Numbered from the stretch's first letter, positions 36,354-46,058 are shown. The stretch: DNA of 64,000 nt from Blautia schinkii DSM 10518 (GCA_000702025.1 JNKJ01000011.1:1-64000), one strand, 5' to 3'. The notes: generated by a model from the sequence alone, not told the origin. A program made the numbers and translations.

Positions 36354-37616
36354 ATGAATTTAGGAATACGAGCAATTTTATATAGCGCACGGAAGTGGAA
36401 AAAGACCTTGCTGGTGTTCTGTCTGCTCTTGGCCATTACCACCTTGGTGTTGTCCGGCCTTGCCATAGCTGATGCTCAGGAGGAACAGGCCGAGGAAGTC
36501 CGGGGAACCACCGGAGCCAGCTTCACCGTGGAGCGTGACATCTCTACGGGCGGCTGGAACGGCAGTTACAGCACGCAGGAATTTATGTCCGAGGACATGA
36601 TCCAGCAGATTGCCGCAGTGGATGGCATTGCGGGGTATGACGCCACCTTGATTACACTGCCCCGTATCTTCAATGATAAGGGTGAGGAACTGGCTCATGA
36701 GAATTACAGCTTCTACAACTACGGCTCCTACAATTCCCAATACCATGAGCTGTTTCTGTCGGGCCGGTTTGAGTTGGTGGAAGGCACCCACATTACCGAT
36801 GATATGACCAATAGCATTATTATCAGCCGGGAACTGGCTGAGTGGAACGGGCTGAAGGTTGGAGATACCTTGACAGGCGTTTACTACCCGGAGAATAACA
36901 CCCCGGAAGTGGATATGGAGATCGTAGGCATCTTCGATGTGGTGACGGATAAGAACGACCAAGTGAATATGTATGATGATGCGTCCTATTACGCCTATTC
37001 CAGCTATGTTTTTTGCAGCATGGACGCAGCCGAAGGCTTGATTAAGGGCTGGGGCGAAGATGGCGAGGGCATTTCCGAAGCCTACTACTATGTCACGGAC
37101 GCCGCCCAATTAGAGAATGTGATTCAGGAAGTGCAGAGCATTTCCTCTATCAACTGGAACAACTACAAGATCACCGCCAATGACGAGGTGTATCAAAATA
37201 TCTCCATCGCCCTTTCCGACACCGGCACCCTGATTACCACTCTCATCATTGTCATTACTGCTGTGAGCATGGTACTGATTATCCTTATTCTCTCCATGTC
37301 CATCCGCAGCCGGAAACGGGAAACCGGCATCTTGCTGGCGGTGGGTATCGCCAAGCCTGCAGTGATTCTCCAATATGTGCTGGAAACCCTGCTGATTGCA
37401 GTGGTGGCATTCCCGCTGGCCTACCTCTCCAGCAAGCAAGTAGCTGGCACCCTGGGTACGCTGTTCGGCAAGGCGGCGGAGAATGTCATCGTCACACCGG
37501 AACACTTCATGCTGGTGGCTATCGTGGGCGGCATTTTGCTGGTGGCGGCAGTGCTGGTGTCCAGCATTTCGACCATGCGGTTAAAGCCCAAGCAGATTTT
37601 GGCGCAGATGGAGTAA
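36354..37616 (+). CDS. FtsX-family ABC permease 3 (tandem paralogue b)
   Basis: A 420-residue FtsX-type permease with the same ends as its neighbours. The outer domain contains YYPENNTPEVDMEIVGIFDV, which is shared with paralogue a but not with c, so a and b are closer in part of the ectodomain. Its DNA is GC-richer through the middle than in a or c. It follows paralogue a by 16 bases with the same GGAGGTGCAGG spacer, which indicates tandem duplication. Confidence 0.87.
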   Translation: MNLGIRAILYSARKWKKTLLVFCLLLAITTLVLSGLAIADAQEEQAEEVRGTTGASFTVERDISTGGWNGSYSTQEFMSEDMIQQIAAVDGIAGYDATLITLPRIFNDKGEELAHENYSFYNYGSYNSQYHELFLSGRFELVEGTHITDDMTNSIIISRELAEWNGLKVGDTLTGVYYPENNTPEVDMEIVGIFDVVTDKNDQVNMYDDASYYAYSSYVFCSMDAAEGLIKGWGEDGEGISEAYYYVTDAAQLENVIQEVQSISSINWNNYKITANDEVYQNISIALSDTGTLITTLIIVITAVSMVLIILILSMSIRSRKRETGILLAVGIAKPAVILQYVLETLLIAVVAFPLAYLSSKQVAGTLGTLFGKAAENVIVTPEHFMLVAIVGGILLVAAVLVSSISTMRLKPKQILAQME

Positions 37617-37629
37617 AGGAGGACGCAAT

Positions 37630-38907
37630 ATGAATTTAGGAATACGAGCAATTTTATATAGCGCACGGAAATGGAAAAAGACCTTGCTGGTGTTCTGTCT
37701 GCTCTTGGCCATTACCACCTTGGTGCTTTCCGGGCTGGCGATTGCCGACGCTCAGGAGGAACAGGCTGAGGAAGTCCGGGGAACCACCGGGGCCAGCTTC
37801 ACCGTTGAACGTAATTTATCTACGGGTGGTTGGGCCAGCGGCAATGGTGGTTCTTATAGTACGCAGGAATTTATATCCGAGGAAATGCTTCAAGAAATTT
37901 CTTCCATAGATGGAGTTGCGGGATATGATGCAGCGCTTGTCTCTATGCCTTATTACTATACTCAATCAGGTGAAAGTATCATTACAGAGGATGTTAACAA
38001 CAGCTTTTATACTTATGGTTGTCTCAATTCAGAATATAACGAGTTGTTCGTATCTGGGCGGTTTGAACTGGTAGAGGGATCTCATATTACGGAAGATGTG
38101 CCGAATGGACTTATTCTCAGCAGGGAGCGTGTCGAAAAGAATGGATTGAAGTTAGGGGATAAAGTATCCGGCATCAACGATCCCTATGCAGATGATCCCG
38201 AAGTGGAGATGGAACTCGTAGGTATCTTTGACATTGTGGCAGATAAAGATGATGAGGCGACCATGTATGATGCTGCTACGCTGTGGGATTATACCGATTA
38301 CGCTTTTTGCAGCTTCCATGCGATGAAAGAAATGGCTGTTAATTATGAAGATGGCAATAAACTTACAGAGGCCCACTTTTTCGTAGAGGATGCAGCACAG
38401 TTGGATAACGTGATAGCCGAGGTGCAGAACATATCCTCGATTAACTGGGATAACTTTATCATTACCGCCAACGACGAGGTATATCAGAATATTTCCAACG
38501 CACTCTCCGATACCAATACCCTGATTACCACCCTCATCGTTGTCATTACCGTTGTGAGCATGGTGCTGATTATTCTTATTCTCTCCATGTCCATCCGCAG
38601 CCGGAAACGGGAAACCGGCATTTTGCTGGCGGTGGGTATTGCCAAGCCTGCGGTCATTCTCCAATATGTGCTGGAAACCCTGCTGATTGCGGTGGTGGCC
38701 TTCCCGCTGGCCTACCTATCCAGTAAGCAAGTGGCCGGCACCCTGGGTACACTGTTCGGCAAGGCGGCGGAGAATGTCATCGTCACGCCGGAACACTTTA
38801 TGCTGGTGGCTGTCGTGGGCGGCATCCTGCTGGTGGCGGCGGTGCTGGTGTCCAGTATCTCGACCATGCGGTTGAAGCCCAAGCAGATTTTGTCGCAGAT
38901 GGAATAA
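37630..38907 (+). CDS. FtsX-family ABC permease 4 (tandem paralogue c)
   Basis: A 425-residue FtsX-type permease with near-identical terminal regions to a and b. The outer domain (about 65-280) is the most different, with its own loop DPYADDPEVEMELVGIFD. The DNA in the middle is AT-rich and switches to the shared GC-rich sequence near 38,460. It is preceded by GGAGGACGC 13 bases after paralogue b. Confidence 0.87.
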   Translation: MNLGIRAILYSARKWKKTLLVFCLLLAITTLVLSGLAIADAQEEQAEEVRGTTGASFTVERNLSTGGWASGNGGSYSTQEFISEEMLQEISSIDGVAGYDAALVSMPYYYTQSGESIITEDVNNSFYTYGCLNSEYNELFVSGRFELVEGSHITEDVPNGLILSRERVEKNGLKLGDKVSGINDPYADDPEVEMELVGIFDIVADKDDEATMYDAATLWDYTDYAFCSFHAMKEMAVNYEDGNKLTEAHFFVEDAAQLDNVIAEVQNISSINWDNFIITANDEVYQNISNALSDTNTLITTLIVVITVVSMVLIILILSMSIRSRKRETGILLAVGIAKPAVILQYVLETLLIAVVAFPLAYLSSKQVAGTLGTLFGKAAENVIVTPEHFMLVAVVGGILLVAAVLVSSISTMRLKPKQILSQME

Positions 38908-38947
38908 GACCATCCACCCCCTAAAATAACGAAATGAGGTAATCACT

Positions 38948-39652
38948 ATGAGTATCATGGAAATCAAGCAAGTGGGATATTCCTACGATAATAAAAAGAA
39001 AGTCTTAAAAGACGTCAACGCCGAAATGGAACAGGGCAAGCTCTACGCCATCCTGGGGCCTTCCGGCTGCGGTAAAACCACCCTGCTCTCCCTGATCGGC
39101 GGCTTGGACAGCCCCGGCAGCGGCCAGATCTATTTTGACGGGCAGGATATTGCCAAGACGGGCCTTTCCGACCACCGGAAAAACCATGTGTCATTTATCT
39201 TTCAGGCATACAACCTGATCGACTACCTGACTCCCGCAGAGAATGTGTCGCTGACTTCCAAGCTGCCGCCGCTGCCCATTTTGGAGCGGCTTGGCCTGAC
39301 GAAAGAAGAAGCCAAGCGGAATGTGCTGAAGCTCTCCGGCGGCCAGCAGCAGCGTGTGGCCATCGCCCGCGCCCTGGCAAGCGAGGCTCCGGTGATCCTG
39401 GCAGACGAGCCTACCGGCAATCTGGACGAGGACACCGCCCAGGACATTACCGAGATCCTCAAAGAGAGCGCCCACAAGATGAACAAGTGTGTGGTGGTCG
39501 TCACCCACTCCAACGAACTGGCGAAGCAGGCCGATGTGGTGTTCCGTCTGAAAAAAGGTGAGCTGCAGGTGCTGGAGCGCGTTCAAGATGGAGCCGCCCA
39601 ACCCCAATCCCGCAGAAACAACACTCCCCGCAGTGAAAGGAGGGCAAAATGA
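38948..39652 (+). CDS. ABC ATPase, MacB/LolD type
   Basis: A 234-residue ATPase with Walker [11 protein letters not shown]-loop [18 protein letters not shown], signature [14 protein letters not shown], Walker [14 protein letters not shown] and switch histidine VVVTHS. This class drives FtsX-type permeases. It is the only ATPase of the operon and may serve all four permeases. It overlaps the next small membrane-protein gene by ATGA. Confidence 0.92.
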   Translation: MSIMEIKQVGYSYDNKKKVLKDVNAEMEQGKLYAILGPSGCGKTTLLSLIGGLDSPGSGQIYFDGQDIAKTGLSDHRKNHVSFIFQAYNLIDYLTPAENVSLTSKLPPLPILERLGLTKEEAKRNVLKLSGGQQQRVAIARALASEAPVILADEPTGNLDEDTAQDITEILKESAHKMNKCVVVVTHSNELAKQADVVFRLKKGELQVLERVQDGAAQPQSRRNNTPRSERRAK

Positions 39653-40071
39653 TGGAGATGGACAGCAATCCAATCACGAAACCCTCGAAAAAGGGAACGA
39701 TCCTTTCCGCAGTTTTTTATGCTCTTGCGGCGGTGCTGCTGATTACAGCCTTTGTCTCTCTGGTGGCCTGCCATCAAAATATCTCCCGGCAGCTTGAGCA
39801 GGGCGTCCCTGTGCAGGGAAATGAATTGGCCATTGTGAATCTCTATCTTACAAGCTGTGTGCAGTATTTCGCCTTTGCCGCCGCCATGGTGTTTTGCGGC
39901 AAGGCTGCCCACAGGGTGCTGGCGATTCAGAGCGAAGCGCCGGTACAGGTCGCGCCTTATATGCTCAATCCCCCGGCAGAGGCCACCGGCTCCACTTTTA
40001 CGGAAGAGGTGGAGCCGGAGGAGGACGATACGGATTTTGAGGCTTGGGGATTCCGGGAAAAGGAAGAATAA
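39649..40071 (+). CDS. Small membrane protein of the FtsX operon
   Basis: A 140-residue protein with two membrane spans (about 15-40 and 65-90) and a cytoplasmic acidic tail (EEVEPEEDDTDFEAWGF). No family is recognised with confidence. Coupled to the ATPase gene by overlap, it is likely an accessory subunit of the permease complex. Confidence 0.65.
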   Translation: MMEMDSNPITKPSKKGTILSAVFYALAAVLLITAFVSLVACHQNISRQLEQGVPVQGNELAIVNLYLTSCVQYFAFAAAMVFCGKAAHRVLAIQSEAPVQVAPYMLNPPAEATGSTFTEEVEPEEDDTDFEAWGFREKEE

Positions 40072-40144
40072 AAGACGTTGGAGCGCTTGCCAAGAAGCAT
40101 TCCTCCAGTCATGTTTTAAATAGTTTGTCCTTGGAGGTGATAGT

Positions 40145-40576
40145 ATCGGACATATTATTATGATTGAGCTGCAGGCACAGGACTCAACAGCTTTTCAAGA
40201 TATTTTATTTGTTTTAAATAAACATCCGGAATTAAAAAAATGGATGCTGGATGATGAGCCGATACTATCATTTCCCGGCCTGGACATATATCCACGTAGA
40301 AGGAAAGTTTTCAGGGATCATCAAGAAATCCGGTTAACACATAAAGAATATGAGATTCTTCTTCTGCTGGTTACCAATAAAGGATGGGTTTTAACTTATA
40401 ATCAGATCTACGAAAAAGTCTGGAACGATTTTCCCACGGGAGGTGAGCGTAACACCATTGGGTTCCATATCTACAACTTACGGGAAAAGCTGTACCAGGC
40501 AGCTCCCAATGCTCCCTTTACTATCCGATCTGTCCGGGAAGTTGGATACTGCTTTGAAATACAAGCAGATAAATAA
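40145..40576 (+). CDS. Orphan winged-helix protein, copy 1 (likely AUC start)
   Basis: A 143-residue protein. The C-terminal 100 residues are an OmpR-type winged helix (IRLTHKEYEILLLLVTNKGW, ending SVREVGYCFEIQ) with no receiver domain. The N-terminal 40 residues are small and helical. A strong GGAGG lies 7 bases before ATC 40145, in frame with the coding sequence and aligned with the two paralogues; the first ATG (40160) is 22 bases from the ribosome site. No ATG, GTG or TTG lies upstream in frame. It lacks an evident kinase partner. Confidence 0.7.
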   Translation: MGHIIMIELQAQDSTAFQDILFVLNKHPELKKWMLDDEPILSFPGLDIYPRRRKVFRDHQEIRLTHKEYEILLLLVTNKGWVLTYNQIYEKVWNDFPTGGERNTIGFHIYNLREKLYQAAPNAPFTIRSVREVGYCFEIQADK

Positions 40577-40870
40577 GAGTCAGCAGTCTGATCCATTCAG
40601 ACTGCTGTTCTTCTTTTCTGCTGTAAATTCCTCTTACAATGGGAAGTTCACCATCTCCTGTCATCATGCCAGGTGCCACCTTTCACCAAAAGGGCACCGT
40701 TGCCCCTTGGCGGAAGGTGGTATTTTTACACGGTCACGGTTTCCGGATCTGAAAAAGCAATCTGCTCTTTCCGCCCCTGGAACGGTACCTTTACTCAGTA
40801 ACGAGAAGCTCCGCCTTTTTCAAATCCTGGATTGTCCGCCGTACAGTAGATGCTGATGTTTTCAACTCGT
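40450..40870 (+). repeat. Cargo tail repeat, copy 1
   Basis: The 3' end of the winged-helix gene, two terminator hairpins and the end of an antisense HTH gene form a block that recurs almost unchanged at 46724-47134 and 51814-52220. Identity is highest from AAGCTGTACCAGGCAGCTCC through the terminators. Confidence 0.85.
40581..40617 (+). terminator. Terminator after winged-helix copy 1
   Basis: CAGCAGTCTGA pairs with TCAGACTGCTG, then TTCTTCTTTT. A second, longer hairpin (40676-40725, CCACCTT...AAGGTGG then TATTTTT) follows. Both recur in the other two copies. Confidence 0.85.
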
Positions 40871-40931
40871 TGGAAATGTTCCATATCAAAAAGACAACAC
40901 GTTTTATCCGTGTTTGATCACAATCAACCAT
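40791..40931 (-). pseudogene. Broken copy 1 of the antisense HTH gene
   Basis: The frame ELKTSASTVRRTIQDLKKAE matches the intact HTH protein at 52102-52362, but a TAA replaces the glutamine codon after LLVTE. The rest of the tail is still recognisable beyond the stop. The 5' half is unrelated to the intact gene, so the copy is a recombinant fragment. Confidence 0.7.
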
Positions 40932-40940
40932 TGCTTTCTG

Positions 40941-40990
40941 TTGACGTTTTCTGTTGCACATGTTATACTGTTATGCATAAAAGCATAACA
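40941..40990 (+). promoter_or_regulatory. Sigma-A promoter with GntR operator
   Basis: TTGACG (40941-40946) and TATACT (40964-40969) are 17 bases apart. TGTTATGC-N6-GCATAACA (40969-40990) is a perfect dyad at the start site, flanked by an outer TGTTATA/TTATAACA pair. This fits autorepression by the YtrA-like regulator just downstream. Confidence 0.75.
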
Positions 40991-41016
40991 CTTATAACAG
41001 GAGGGGTGAGGATGGA

Positions 41017-41400
41017 TTGAAGCTAATTATTTCAAATGTATCAGGTGTACCCATTTACGAGCAAATTAAACAGCAGGTCAAAGCCGCTATCTTGTCGGGA
41101 GAACTAAAAGAGGAAGAAGCCTTGCCTTCTCTCCGTACTCTGGCAAAGGACTTAAAGATCAGTGTTTTGACAGTTACAAGGGCCTATACAGAACTGGAAC
41201 AGGAAGGGTTTGTCAAGAATGTTCAGGGCCGCGGTTGTTTTGTACTTGGCAGCGGTTCCGAACTTATGAAGGAGCAGCTAATTTGCAAAGTGGAAAATAG
41301 CTTAACAGAAGCTATAAAAGCAGCAAAAATTGCTAACCTATCTAATGAGGAACTACATCATCTTTTAGATATTTTATTGGAGGCGAATACAGATGACTAA
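41017..41400 (+). CDS. GntR-family regulator, YtrA type
   Basis: A 127-residue short GntR protein with an N-terminal winged helix (YEQIKQQVKAAILSGELKEE, LPSLRTLAKDLKISVLTVTR) and a brief helical dimerization tail. YtrA-type proteins repress ABC operons induced by cell-wall antibiotics. TTG 41017 is the start; a two-codon ATG GAT TGA frame overlaps it directly and may tune initiation. It overlaps the ATPase gene by 8 bases. Confidence 0.88.
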   Translation: MKLIISNVSGVPIYEQIKQQVKAAILSGELKEEEALPSLRTLAKDLKISVLTVTRAYTELEQEGFVKNVQGRGCFVLGSGSELMKEQLICKVENSLTEAIKAAKIANLSNEELHHLLDILLEANTDD

Positions 41401-42253
41401 TTATTTGGAAGTAAAAAATCTGTCAAAATCTTTCGACAGTTTTCAGCTTCACAACATTACTTTTACGCTCCCCAAAGGCTATATCATGGGGCTGATCGGG
41501 CCGAACGGTTCCGGCAAAACAACTACAATTAAGCTCATTCTGAATATGCTCAAACGCAACGGCGGAGAAATCAAAATCATGGGCTTGGACAATATCGCCG
41601 ATGAACAGAAGGCAAAGGCAGAGCTTGGCGTTGTGTTTGATACAAACTATTTCAGTGATGATTGGAAAGTTTCTGAGGTAGAAAAATCCATCTCTGTTTT
41701 CTATCCCAACTGGAACACGGAGCGTTTTAGTGAAATGCTACGGAAATTTCATATCGCTCCGACCAAAAAGGTCAAAGAACTTTCAAAAGGTATGCAGATG
41801 AAGTTGATGCTGGCTTGTGCGTTCTCCTATGACGCAAAGCTGCTGATTTTGGATGAACCTACCAGCGGCCTTGATCCAGTTTCCAGAGATGAATTGCTTC
41901 AGATCCTTTCGGAATACATTGAGGACGGAGAACACAGCGTTTTGTTTTCCACCCATATTACTGGCGATTTGGAACGAGCCGCTGATTATATCACATACAT
42001 CAGTTATGGGGAACTTTTTTTCACCGGCAGCAAGGATGAATTTGTTGATATGTTCCGCATCGTTAAGGGTGGTATGGATGAACTTTCCGCTGATCTACAA
42101 GCGAAGGCGGTTGGTGTTCGTACTTTCCCGACTGGCTTTGAAGCTCTGGTCAAAACCGAGGATATTGGCTCATTTACTGCATTGGACATTGAACCGGCTA
42201 CCATTGACGAAATCGTTGTGTTTACAAGCAAGAAAGGCGAGGATTATGAGTAA
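41393..42253 (+). CDS. ABC transporter ATPase, YtrB type
   Basis: A 286-residue ATPase with Walker A GPNGSGKTT, signature LSKGMQMKLMLACA, Walker B LLILDEPTSGLDP and switch histidine LFSTHI. The C-terminal 80 residues are the usual extension. It is co-translated with the regulator before it and the permease after it. Confidence 0.9.
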   Translation: MTNYLEVKNLSKSFDSFQLHNITFTLPKGYIMGLIGPNGSGKTTTIKLILNMLKRNGGEIKIMGLDNIADEQKAKAELGVVFDTNYFSDDWKVSEVEKSISVFYPNWNTERFSEMLRKFHIAPTKKVKELSKGMQMKLMLACAFSYDAKLLILDEPTSGLDPVSRDELLQILSEYIEDGEHSVLFSTHITGDLERAADYITYISYGELFFTGSKDEFVDMFRIVKGGMDELSADLQAKAVGVRTFPTGFEALVKTEDIGSFTALDIEPATIDEIVVFTSKKGEDYE

Positions 42254-42893
42254 TATATTGAAAGCTACAAGACTGGATTTTTCCCTTGTAAAACCGTATG
42301 TCAAAGTGATTGGGTTTACTATGCTTCTCCCCATCGCTTTTGCAGCAATCAACCGATCTATATTGACAGGAGTTTCTTTCGCCATGTGCTTTATAGCCAT
42401 GACAACCGGCTATACCTTCTCCGTCACAGAAAAAAATAGCATGGAACGCCTATATGGTATTTTGCCTGTAAAGAAAAGTGAAATGGTAATGGGACGGTAT
42501 CTTTTTGTTATTGTGCTTGGAGTTATCGCTTTGGTGGTGTCCCTTATCACACAGCCGATTGTATTACGGGCATTGGGAGAAACCGTTGAACCGTTTGGCA
42601 TTATCAGCGCAGCCATTGGCGGCCTGTTCTTGTTTGCGCTTTACACGGTATTTCAAATTCCCGGATATTACAAATTTGGCTCTATCAAAGGCCGGGTGTT
42701 TATGTATATTCCGGTTGCAGGATTTTTAGTGACTTTGTTTCTTCTTCCTAAACTGCCTGCTGATAACCCCATTATCAACGCGATTGCCAGTTCACCTGTG
42801 TTGCTTCTCACTCTTGCGATTGCGCTGGTGGTTGTTATGTATGCTGTGTCGATCTGGTTCTCTGTCCAGATTATGAAAAATAAAGAAATGTGA
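42246..42893 (+). CDS. ABC-2 type permease
   Basis: A 215-residue membrane protein with six predicted spans; it keeps the FSVTEKNSMERLYGILPVKK motif of this ABC-2 group. ATG 42246 overlaps the ATPase end by 8 bases. It completes the GntR-regulated transporter. Confidence 0.88.
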   Translation: MSNILKATRLDFSLVKPYVKVIGFTMLLPIAFAAINRSILTGVSFAMCFIAMTTGYTFSVTEKNSMERLYGILPVKKSEMVMGRYLFVIVLGVIALVVSLITQPIVLRALGETVEPFGIISAAIGGLFLFALYTVFQIPGYYKFGSIKGRVFMYIPVAGFLVTLFLLPKLPADNPIINAIASSPVLLLTLAIALVVVMYAVSIWFSVQIMKNKEM

Positions 42894-42903
42894 GGTGGAT
42901 AGT

Positions 42904-43026
42904 ATGGATTTCACGATTTTAGCAGTAGTGCTTCTGATTGGTGTTGGCATTCCGGTTCGGAATAAGCTCATCCGCAAATATCGGGAGGAAAAAAAGAAAC
43001 AGGATAAAAACCGGGATGAAAAATGA
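42904..43026 (+). CDS. Single-span small membrane protein
   Basis: A 40-residue frame behind GAGGTGG: one membrane span (FTILAVVLLIGVGIPV) and a strongly basic tail (REEKKKQDKNRDEK). Its TGA overlaps the next start (ATGATGG). No family is known; position suggests an accessory peptide of the transporter. Confidence 0.6.
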   Translation: MDFTILAVVLLIGVGIPVRNKLIRKYREEKKKQDKNRDEK

Positions 43027-43220
43027 TGGATATGGAAAAAACAGAGTTTATACGCTGCCCGATCTGTGGGAATAAAACGCGCGACAAAGTTAGAGAAGAT
43101 ACTATTCTGAAAAATTTTCCTCTCTTTTGTCCAAAATGTAAAAGCGAATGTCTAATTGATGTTGAACAATTCCATATATCCGTTATCAAAGCGCCAGACG
43201 CACAGCCGCAGAGCCGATAA
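43023..43220 (+). CDS. Cysteine-rich KTR-domain protein
   Basis: A 65-residue protein of the Cys_rich_KTR family. Two zinc-type pairs, CPICGNKTRDK and CPKCKSECLID, and the KTR triplet are present. Such proteins are carried by many conjugative elements of Firmicutes; their role is unknown. It ends the cassette and is followed by a terminator. Confidence 0.85.
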   Translation: MMDMEKTEFIRCPICGNKTRDKVREDTILKNFPLFCPKCKSECLIDVEQFHISVIKAPDAQPQSR

Positions 43221-43258
43221 CACACAAGGTCTAATTTCTTGTGGTTATCGGCTCTTTT
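43212..43258 (+). terminator. Terminator after the KTR gene
   Basis: AGCCGATAAC pairs with GTTATCGGCT across a loop with further CACAAG/CTTGTG pairing, followed by CTTTT. The first arm overlaps the gene end. Confidence 0.8.
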
Positions 43259-43311
43259 GAATGGGGGTGCCGCTATCAAGCTATTAAAAACGATGAAGGA
43301 GGTCTGCCTAT

Positions 43312-44079
43312 ATGAATGAAGTTTTGAAACTGGAACATATCCAAAAATATTACGGCAGTAAAGGTAATGTCACAAAAGCAATTCAGGATATTAGCTTTTC
43401 TGTTCAGGAAGGGGAATTTGTGGGGATTATGGGGGCATCCGGTTCCGGCAAGACCACTCTGCTCAACTGCATTTCCACCATTGATACGGTCAGCGCAGGG
43501 CATATCTATCTGAATGGAACCGATGTGACGGAAATCACTGAAAAGCAAATTGCCCGGTTTCGCCGGGAGAACCTTGGATTTGTGTTTCAGGACTTTAACC
43601 TGCTGGACACTCTGACCATTAGCGAGAATATTGCTTTGGCATTGACAATCAATAGAGTTCCCGCAGATGAGATTGATGGTAGGGTACGAGAAATAGCCGG
43701 AAAGCTGAACATCACGGATATTCTTGACAAATATCCCTATCAGGTGTCTGGCGGTCAGAAGCAACGATGTGCTTGCGCCAGGGCAATCATCAATCAACCA
43801 AAACTGATTTTGGCAGATGAACCTACGGGCGCTCTGGACAGCCATTCATCCCAAATGCTACTTTCCGCTATCCAGAGTATCAATGAAACGCTTGGAGCGA
43901 CAATTTTAATGGTAACACACGATGCTTTTTCCGCAAGTTACGCAAACCGTATTCTTTTTTTGCGTGACGGTACTATTTTTACGGAGATTTTCAAAGGCAG
44001 CAATTCCCGCAGGACTTTCTTTGAAAAAATTCTGGATGTCCTCACCATGACGGGAGGGGGCGTGAGTGATGTATGCTAA
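43312..44079 (+). CDS. ABC ATPase, BceA type
   Basis: A 255-residue ATPase with Walker A GASGSGKTT, Q-loop FVFQDFNLLDTLTISENI, signature VSGGQKQRCACARA, Walker [14 protein letters not shown] and VTHD. The LLDTL motif is characteristic of BceA-like peptide-resistance ATPases. It overlaps the permease gene by 11 bases. Confidence 0.93.
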   Translation: MNEVLKLEHIQKYYGSKGNVTKAIQDISFSVQEGEFVGIMGASGSGKTTLLNCISTIDTVSAGHIYLNGTDVTEITEKQIARFRRENLGFVFQDFNLLDTLTISENIALALTINRVPADEIDGRVREIAGKLNITDILDKYPYQVSGGQKQRCACARAIINQPKLILADEPTGALDSHSSQMLLSAIQSINETLGATILMVTHDAFSASYANRILFLRDGTIFTEIFKGSNSRRTFFEKILDVLTMTGGGVSDVC

Positions 44080-46033
44080 ACTTGCATTTCGGAATATTCG
44101 CAGGAGCCTTCGGGATTATATCATCTACTTTGTGACGCTTACGCTGACTGCGGCATTGATGTATTCTTTCTTGGCACTGGGACTTTCCCCGGACATTCTT
44201 GCCATGACAGAAAATATGTCAATGCTTACCACTGGCATTTTGATACTGTCGGCACTAATTGCCTTTATGTCCTCGTTTGTCATTGGATATGCTGTTCGCT
44301 TCATGTTGGGCCAACGCAAAAAGGAATTTGCTGCCTATGAGCTGATGGGCATGGAAGTGAAAACCGTCCGCAATCTATTTTTGGTGGAAAATGGCATAAT
44401 TGGCGGGGTAGCTTTTTTGCTGGGAGCTTTGATCGGAACCGGCTTATCCGGATTGCTAAATCAGGTTATCCAGAATATTTTCGAGGTTCCGCACACTTAT
44501 CGGGTTTTGTTTTCTTTCCGCGCATGGGGAATGACACTTTTCTTCTTCATTCTGATGTATGGATTTGGAATGTTTCGCGCAGCAAAGGTTATCCGGCGGC
44601 AAAAAGTGATTGATCTGCTTTACGATAACCAAAAAAACGAGGAAATCGGTTTTCATTCTTTGCTTCGGAGTGTTCTAACTGGCTTACTCTCGATTGCTGT
44701 TATGGTTGCAGGTGTAATTCTGCTGGAAAAAGGACTTCACATCCAGACTAATGAAGCATTGTTGTATTGTGGCGGAGCCTGTCTGCTAATTCTTGTGGCT
44801 GTTTATGAGCTACACCGAAAGATCCCAGTTTTGCTGTACCTGCTTGCCAAACGAAACCCCCAGCGAAAATATCGAGAAGAAAATCTGTTTTTCTTGGGGC
44901 AGATTGGCAGGCGTATTCAATCTTCCGGGCGTACAATGGCTGTTGTGGCAATCTTGTTGACGATTTCTCTTACAACGATGTTTATAGGACTGACAATGGG
45001 CGCAGGCTATAAGGCCAATATGGAGGCGTATTATCCCTATGACGCCGGTGTAGCCATTGACGCACCCTTGACCAAGGATAGCATGAATTCTGTCCTCTCC
45101 TTTGTGGAGGAACGCTGCAAGGTGGAGGACAGTGCAACCTATTACTTATATACAGTTCCCGGTAAAGCCATCGAAGCCTTGTCTTTGTCTGACTATAATC
45201 GCTTGCGAGAGATTTTAGGGCTTTCGTCTGTTTCCATAAGTAATAACGAATTTTTAGTTCACTGTGATACATGGAATTATGTGGATGACATCCAGCAGAG
45301 ATTGGAACAGCAGTCTGAAATTACATTGAATGGTCAAACCTTGACCGTAGCGGAAACGCCGATCTTAACTGAGCCAATGGAGCAGTATCAAATGGCAGGA
45401 ACAAATGGATATGTGCTTGTCCTGCCGGATAAAGTGGCTTCACAGCTATCCGGGGAGAAAATTCGCCTTGTGATGAAACTGGCGGATGGTGGATACCCGG
45501 AACTTAGAAGCGAACTAAGACAGTTTTTGAACAGTGGAGCATGGTTGCCAGACATCCAACCCGGACAGGAACTACCGGAGAAAATGACAATGGGGATAAC
45601 AGTAAAAGCGTGGGGTGTTGCCAATTCACTGACCGGATTTACAACTCTCTCCTTCTGCGGGCTGTATTTGAGTATTATTTTTATCATTCTTTCCTGCTCG
45701 GTTCTGGCTTTTGAACAGCTTTCTTCTATAGACAAAAACCGGAAAAATTATGCGGTGATTGATCGGCTGGGCGTATCAAGTCAGAAACAGGTTGCCTTGA
45801 TACGCAAGGAACTTTCCACTGTGTTTTTTATCCCCTTGCTATTCCCCATCATACTTACCGTTTTCCTGATTGCAGGAACACAGCTCCTTTTCGGGAAATC
45901 GTTTTTGCAGGAAGGACTTGTGTTGTTCTATGGCATGGTGACAATTCTGTTATTCTGTGCTATTTACCTGACCTATTTTGGAGCAACAATGTTCCTGTTC
46001 AAAAAGGTAATTCTTCGGCCCAAAATAAGATAG
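44069..46033 (+). CDS. ABC permease, BceB type
   Basis: A 654-residue FtsX-family permease with ten predicted spans and a large outer domain (about 310-515) between the seventh and eighth, the hallmark of BceB transporters that bind bacitracin-like or lipid II-binding peptides. The N-terminal KLAFRNIRRSLRDYIIYF is typical. No Bce kinase lies beside it; control may come from the GntR gene downstream or from other kinases in the element. Confidence 0.92.
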   Translation: MYAKLAFRNIRRSLRDYIIYFVTLTLTAALMYSFLALGLSPDILAMTENMSMLTTGILILSALIAFMSSFVIGYAVRFMLGQRKKEFAAYELMGMEVKTVRNLFLVENGIIGGVAFLLGALIGTGLSGLLNQVIQNIFEVPHTYRVLFSFRAWGMTLFFFILMYGFGMFRAAKVIRRQKVIDLLYDNQKNEEIGFHSLLRSVLTGLLSIAVMVAGVILLEKGLHIQTNEALLYCGGACLLILVAVYELHRKIPVLLYLLAKRNPQRKYREENLFFLGQIGRRIQSSGRTMAVVAILLTISLTTMFIGLTMGAGYKANMEAYYPYDAGVAIDAPLTKDSMNSVLSFVEERCKVEDSATYYLYTVPGKAIEALSLSDYNRLREILGLSSVSISNNEFLVHCDTWNYVDDIQQRLEQQSEITLNGQTLTVAETPILTEPMEQYQMAGTNGYVLVLPDKVASQLSGEKIRLVMKLADGGYPELRSELRQFLNSGAWLPDIQPGQELPEKMTMGITVKAWGVANSLTGFTTLSFCGLYLSIIFIILSCSVLAFEQLSSIDKNRKNYAVIDRLGVSSQKQVALIRKELSTVFFIPLLFPIILTVFLIAGTQLLFGKSFLQEGLVLFYGMVTILLFCAIYLTYFGATMFLFKKVILRPKIR

Positions 46034-46058
46034 AGATTGTTGAAAGGAACGGTATTGT

